Below, piece by piece: positions 5,245 to 7,519 of a stretch of DNA of 7,519 nucleotides. Source of the DNA: Dehalococcoidia bacterium. GTDB taxonomy: Bacteria; Chloroflexota; Dehalococcoidia; SAR202; UBA826. The stretch spans positions 1 to 7,519 of the forward strand of contig DTSF01000299.1 of the NCBI GenBank assembly GCA_012965485.1, given 5' to 3'. The notes under the pieces are model-generated. The model saw only the letters and a program-made list of their open reading frames with translations. It was not told where the DNA came from and made no database searches. Every line of letters starts with the position of its first letter. The stretch's first letter is position 1. A program made the position numbers and the translations under genes.

Positions 5245-7519
5245 CTACATAGTCAATCGTCGGTACAGAACCAACAGGCGTTCTGGTAAGTCATTAATGT
5301 CGTCCAATATTTCATACCCCATATCAGAACACATTGTCTTCAAGTAATCATGCCCATTCTTATCAACAGTCAGACAAAAAGAGTTAATTCCCTGTATTTT
5401 CGCTTCATCCAATGCCTTTTTGGTGTCGTGGACAGCATATTCTTTTTCCACCCCTTCCCTACTATAGCCACGATCCTGAGGGCGACCATCACTAATCAAG
5501 AACAGTATTTTTGTCCTTGCGTCAGTGTTATCCAATTTATATGTTGCGTGCCTTATTGCCGGGCCCATTCTTGTTGCATGCAGAGGAGCGATTCGGTCAA
5601 TTCTACGTTTGACTTTATCTGAAAAATTCTCGTGAAGGTCTTTTACGGTATAAAACTCTACATTCTCCCTTCCGTATCCAGAAAAACCATATATCCCATA
5701 GGTATCTCCTATTGCCTCCAAAGCATTTATGAGAAGCACCATAGATTCTTTTTCCATGTCAATGATTCTTTTATAGGATCTTCTCATCTGCTCCCCACGC
5801 CTAGTTCTCAGCCAAACCATGTATTCTACCGGATCATCAGGAGCGTCCCAGTCATCTTGTTTGTTTTTGCCTTCATCTATGGCCTCTGCCGTAGAGGCAC
5901 TGATATCTAAAAGGAAAGCTACCGCCACCTCACGTTGGACTTTATTTCGTCGCCAGTAAAATTTTTCATCTGGGCTGACCCCGGTTTTTATGTCCACCAT
6001 ATTCTCTATGACATCGTCGATATCTATGTCTTCCCCGTCTATTAACTTTCTTTCTTTCCTAAACATTTCGGGGACCATCATCTCAAATTGTCTTCGGATC
6101 CTAGTGACTAAGGTACTATATTCGTTCAGGGTTGCTCCGAAGTATGCCGGATCACCCTCCTGCATCATCTTTTGCCTCACTACACACCATCTAGGTTTGT
6201 AATCGTCCGCCCTAAAGTCCCATTCGTCGTAGACAAATGTCTCGGGTTCAGCAGGTTCCAATTCCCCTCCCTCTTCATCTACATGAACAAAGGGCCCTTG
6301 CGAATCGTCGGGGGATTGGGGCATATTAGCCCCAGCTTCCTTCATAATATTATCTGCAAACATCCCACTTGATTCTTGAATTTCACCTTCCGTCGCCTGT
6401 AAATCGAGTTCGGCGCTATTCTCCAAAAGTTCTTGGAGCTGTTCTTGTGTCAAAGGTTCCCCTTGACCTTGGCCCATCTCGTCTTGCTGTTGCATTCTTA
6501 ACTCGGTCATCAACTGAGCCAATTCAGGTTTGAAGTCTCCACGGTATTCCACTTCCTGAATGGATTCGTATTCTTCTTCACCTTCAGGCCGAAGTTCCAT
6601 TTCCATGCCCATACCTATCTGCTGTAAAAGGTTCTCCATATCCTCAGGATCAACATAATCTTCATCATCCTCTTCATCAAAATCCATATCGTTCCAGTCA
6701 TCAGGAGGTATTTCTTCGTTTGGTATGGCAGAAATGATTGCGTATATCCTTAAGGTTGCTTCCGCGGTATCCTCAACAGTTGCATCGGGCACCAAAACTC
6801 TACGCGCAATTTGTGCTACCTGAGAAGCTTCCTTGTTGTATTTTGATGGTGCGACGACTCCCTCATATTGTTGGAGGCTCAGCCTCACCATAAATTCAAC
6901 CATGGCCTCCCGGGCTGGAAGTTCCTTTATATCAGGTCGATTTTCATTCGAATCACTTTGAACCTGGGTATATGAAGATTTGATCCCGGGGTATTCGTTT
7001 TTGACTCTTGCATCAAGACGTCCATCCTCCACAACTGTAAAAATATCAAGAGACAATTTCCGATCTTCAAACAGATCAAAAAATCTTTGCATATCTGTTA
7101 GCCAAGCTCTCTCCAACCCTGTATGTGATTCATTCAATTCATTGCCAGGAGAATCCGAGTCAGCTACATCATCATCGACAGCAGGTCCATTATTTTGGTT
7201 TTCTCTTAGGGCCTCTATCCTTCTTGTTTCCAGGCCCAGGCGAAGATTTTCAAACAGCCCCGACGGTTTTTCAAATTCAAATATGAAGCTACCAAATTCC
7301 AAATGGGCTACTTGATGAGTAGAAACTACTTTGAACCAAGCATAATTTTCTTCCTTGGTCCCATATCTATCAACCAAAGTGGGAACAAATACGGTAGATC
7401 CTTCTGTGGTAGGCGACTCGTTGGAAACCCAACCAATGTTTTTTTCAACCAGTGCATCAGTTGGGGATAATTTAATTTCAGCACCAGCTAGGGCCCTGCA
7501 GTACATCTCCATGACAGGC
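5245..7519 (-). CDS. NorD/CbbO-like von Willebrand factor A domain protein (N-terminus at or beyond window edge)
   Basis: Proteins of this family pair with a MoxR-type AAA+ ATPase (NorQ, CbbQ) and remodel or activate a metalloenzyme. At least 755 residues are visible counting from the ATG at 7510-7512. The frame stays open to the window edge and only seven upstream bases are visible, so the true start may be farther right. The N-terminal ~85 residues (RALAG near the start, VFVPTLVDRY at 42-50) resemble the NorD N-terminal region. A strongly acidic, Gln/Met/Glu-rich linker follows at about 268-430. A C-terminal VWA domain begins near 525: MIDAS DISAS (536-540), probable MIDAS Thr647 in HATRMGP, and ISDGRPQD with Asp675. 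About 30-35 residues after DISAS (around 543-578) look inserted relative to typical NorD. There is no signal peptide or membrane segment, so it is probably cytoplasmic. Its substrate is not evident; denitrification genes are absent from view, so I give no symbol. Confidence 0.85.
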   Translation of the reverse strand, partial: PVMEMYCRALAGAEIKLSPTDALVEKNIGWVSNESPTTEGSTVFVPTLVDRYGTKEENYAWFKVVSTHQVAHLEFGSFIFEFEKPSGLFENLRLGLETRRIEALRENQNNGPAVDDDVADSDSPGNELNESHTGLERAWLTDMQRFFDLFEDRKLSLDIFTVVEDGRLDARVKNEYPGIKSSYTQVQSDSNENRPDIKELPAREAMVEFMVRLSLQQYEGVVAPSKYNKEASQVAQIARRVLVPDATVEDTAEATLRIYAIISAIPNEEIPPDDWNDMDFDEEDDEDYVDPEDMENLLQQIGMGMEMELRPEGEEEYESIQEVEYRGDFKPELAQLMTELRMQQQDEMGQGQGEPLTQEQLQELLENSAELDLQATEGEIQESSGMFADNIMKEAGANMPQSPDDSQGPFVHVDEEGGELEPAEPETFVYDEWDFRADDYKPRWCVVRQKMMQEGDPAYFGATLNEYSTLVTRIRRQFEMMVPEMFRKERKLIDGEDIDIDDVIENMVDIKTGVSPDEKFYWRRNKVQREVAVAFLLDISASTAEAIDEGKNKQDDWDAPDDPVEYMVWLRTRRGEQMRRSYKRIIDMEKESMVLLINALEAIGDTYGIYGFSGYGRENVEFYTVKDLHENFSDKVKRRIDRIAPLHATRMGPAIRHATYKLDNTDARTKILFLISDGRPQDRGYSREGVEKEYAVHDTKKALDEAKIQGINSFCLTVDKNGHDYLKTMCSDMGYEILDDINDLPERLLVLYRRLTM

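Noticed and set aside
6980..7315. 111-codon plus-strand ORF opposite the VWA gene
   Set aside because: It is antisense to a gene with clear domain motifs, its composition is Ser-rich as expected of a shadow frame, and it has no convincing start signal. Other antisense ORFs over tal, pgi, uvrB and mrp were dropped for the same reasons.

Overview
The window is ordinary bacterial chromosome with moderately low GC, densely coding, and with no mobile element, RNA gene or CRISPR array that I can see. Five genes plus one edge fragment fill nearly all of it. The transaldolase and glucose-6-phosphate isomerase closely resemble the two halves of the Tal-PGI fusion found in Chloroflexota, cyanobacteria and some other lineages. 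Together with the long acidic NorD/CbbO-like VWA protein and the SufT-Mrp pair, this makes me lean towards an uncultured Chloroflexota (Dehalococcoidia/SAR202-like). That placement is an inference from remembered family resemblance and is only moderately secure.

Left part, plus strand: the 3' half of uvrB (nucleotide excision repair) runs in from the left edge. A 98-base gap follows, holding a near-consensus sigma-70 promoter with an inverted repeat across its -35 box. Next come a SufT-type MIP18/DUF59 protein and an Mrp/ApbC-type P-loop ATPase, 59 bases apart and probably co-transcribed. Both belong to families that help assemble or deliver iron-sulfur clusters. The Mrp protein is unusual: it lacks the CxxC motif that holds the cluster in canonical Mrp/ApbC and has no DUF59 domain of its own.

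Middle and right, minus strand: mrp and the isomerase gene converge with only 4 bases between their stop codons. Reading leftwards on the minus strand, transaldolase comes first and the isomerase second, in the order of the domains in the fused enzyme. They are in the same reading frame and separated only by two tandem TGA codons and four sense codons. Together they link glycolysis/gluconeogenesis (G6P-F6P) to the non-oxidative pentose phosphate pathway. A promoter-like sequence with a 19-base near-palindrome in its spacer, plus a strong Shine-Dalgarno sequence, lies just upstream of the transaldolase.

Farther right, a 204-base gap with several small inverted repeats separates the transaldolase from a large NorD/CbbO-like von Willebrand A protein, whose 5' end lies at or just beyond the right edge. 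Such proteins normally work with a MoxR-family AAA+ ATPase to activate a metalloenzyme. No partner is visible here.

I see no wholly new system. The points most worth a second look are the in-frame split Tal/PGI pair, the CxxC-less Mrp next to SufT, and the acidic, insertion-bearing VWA protein.
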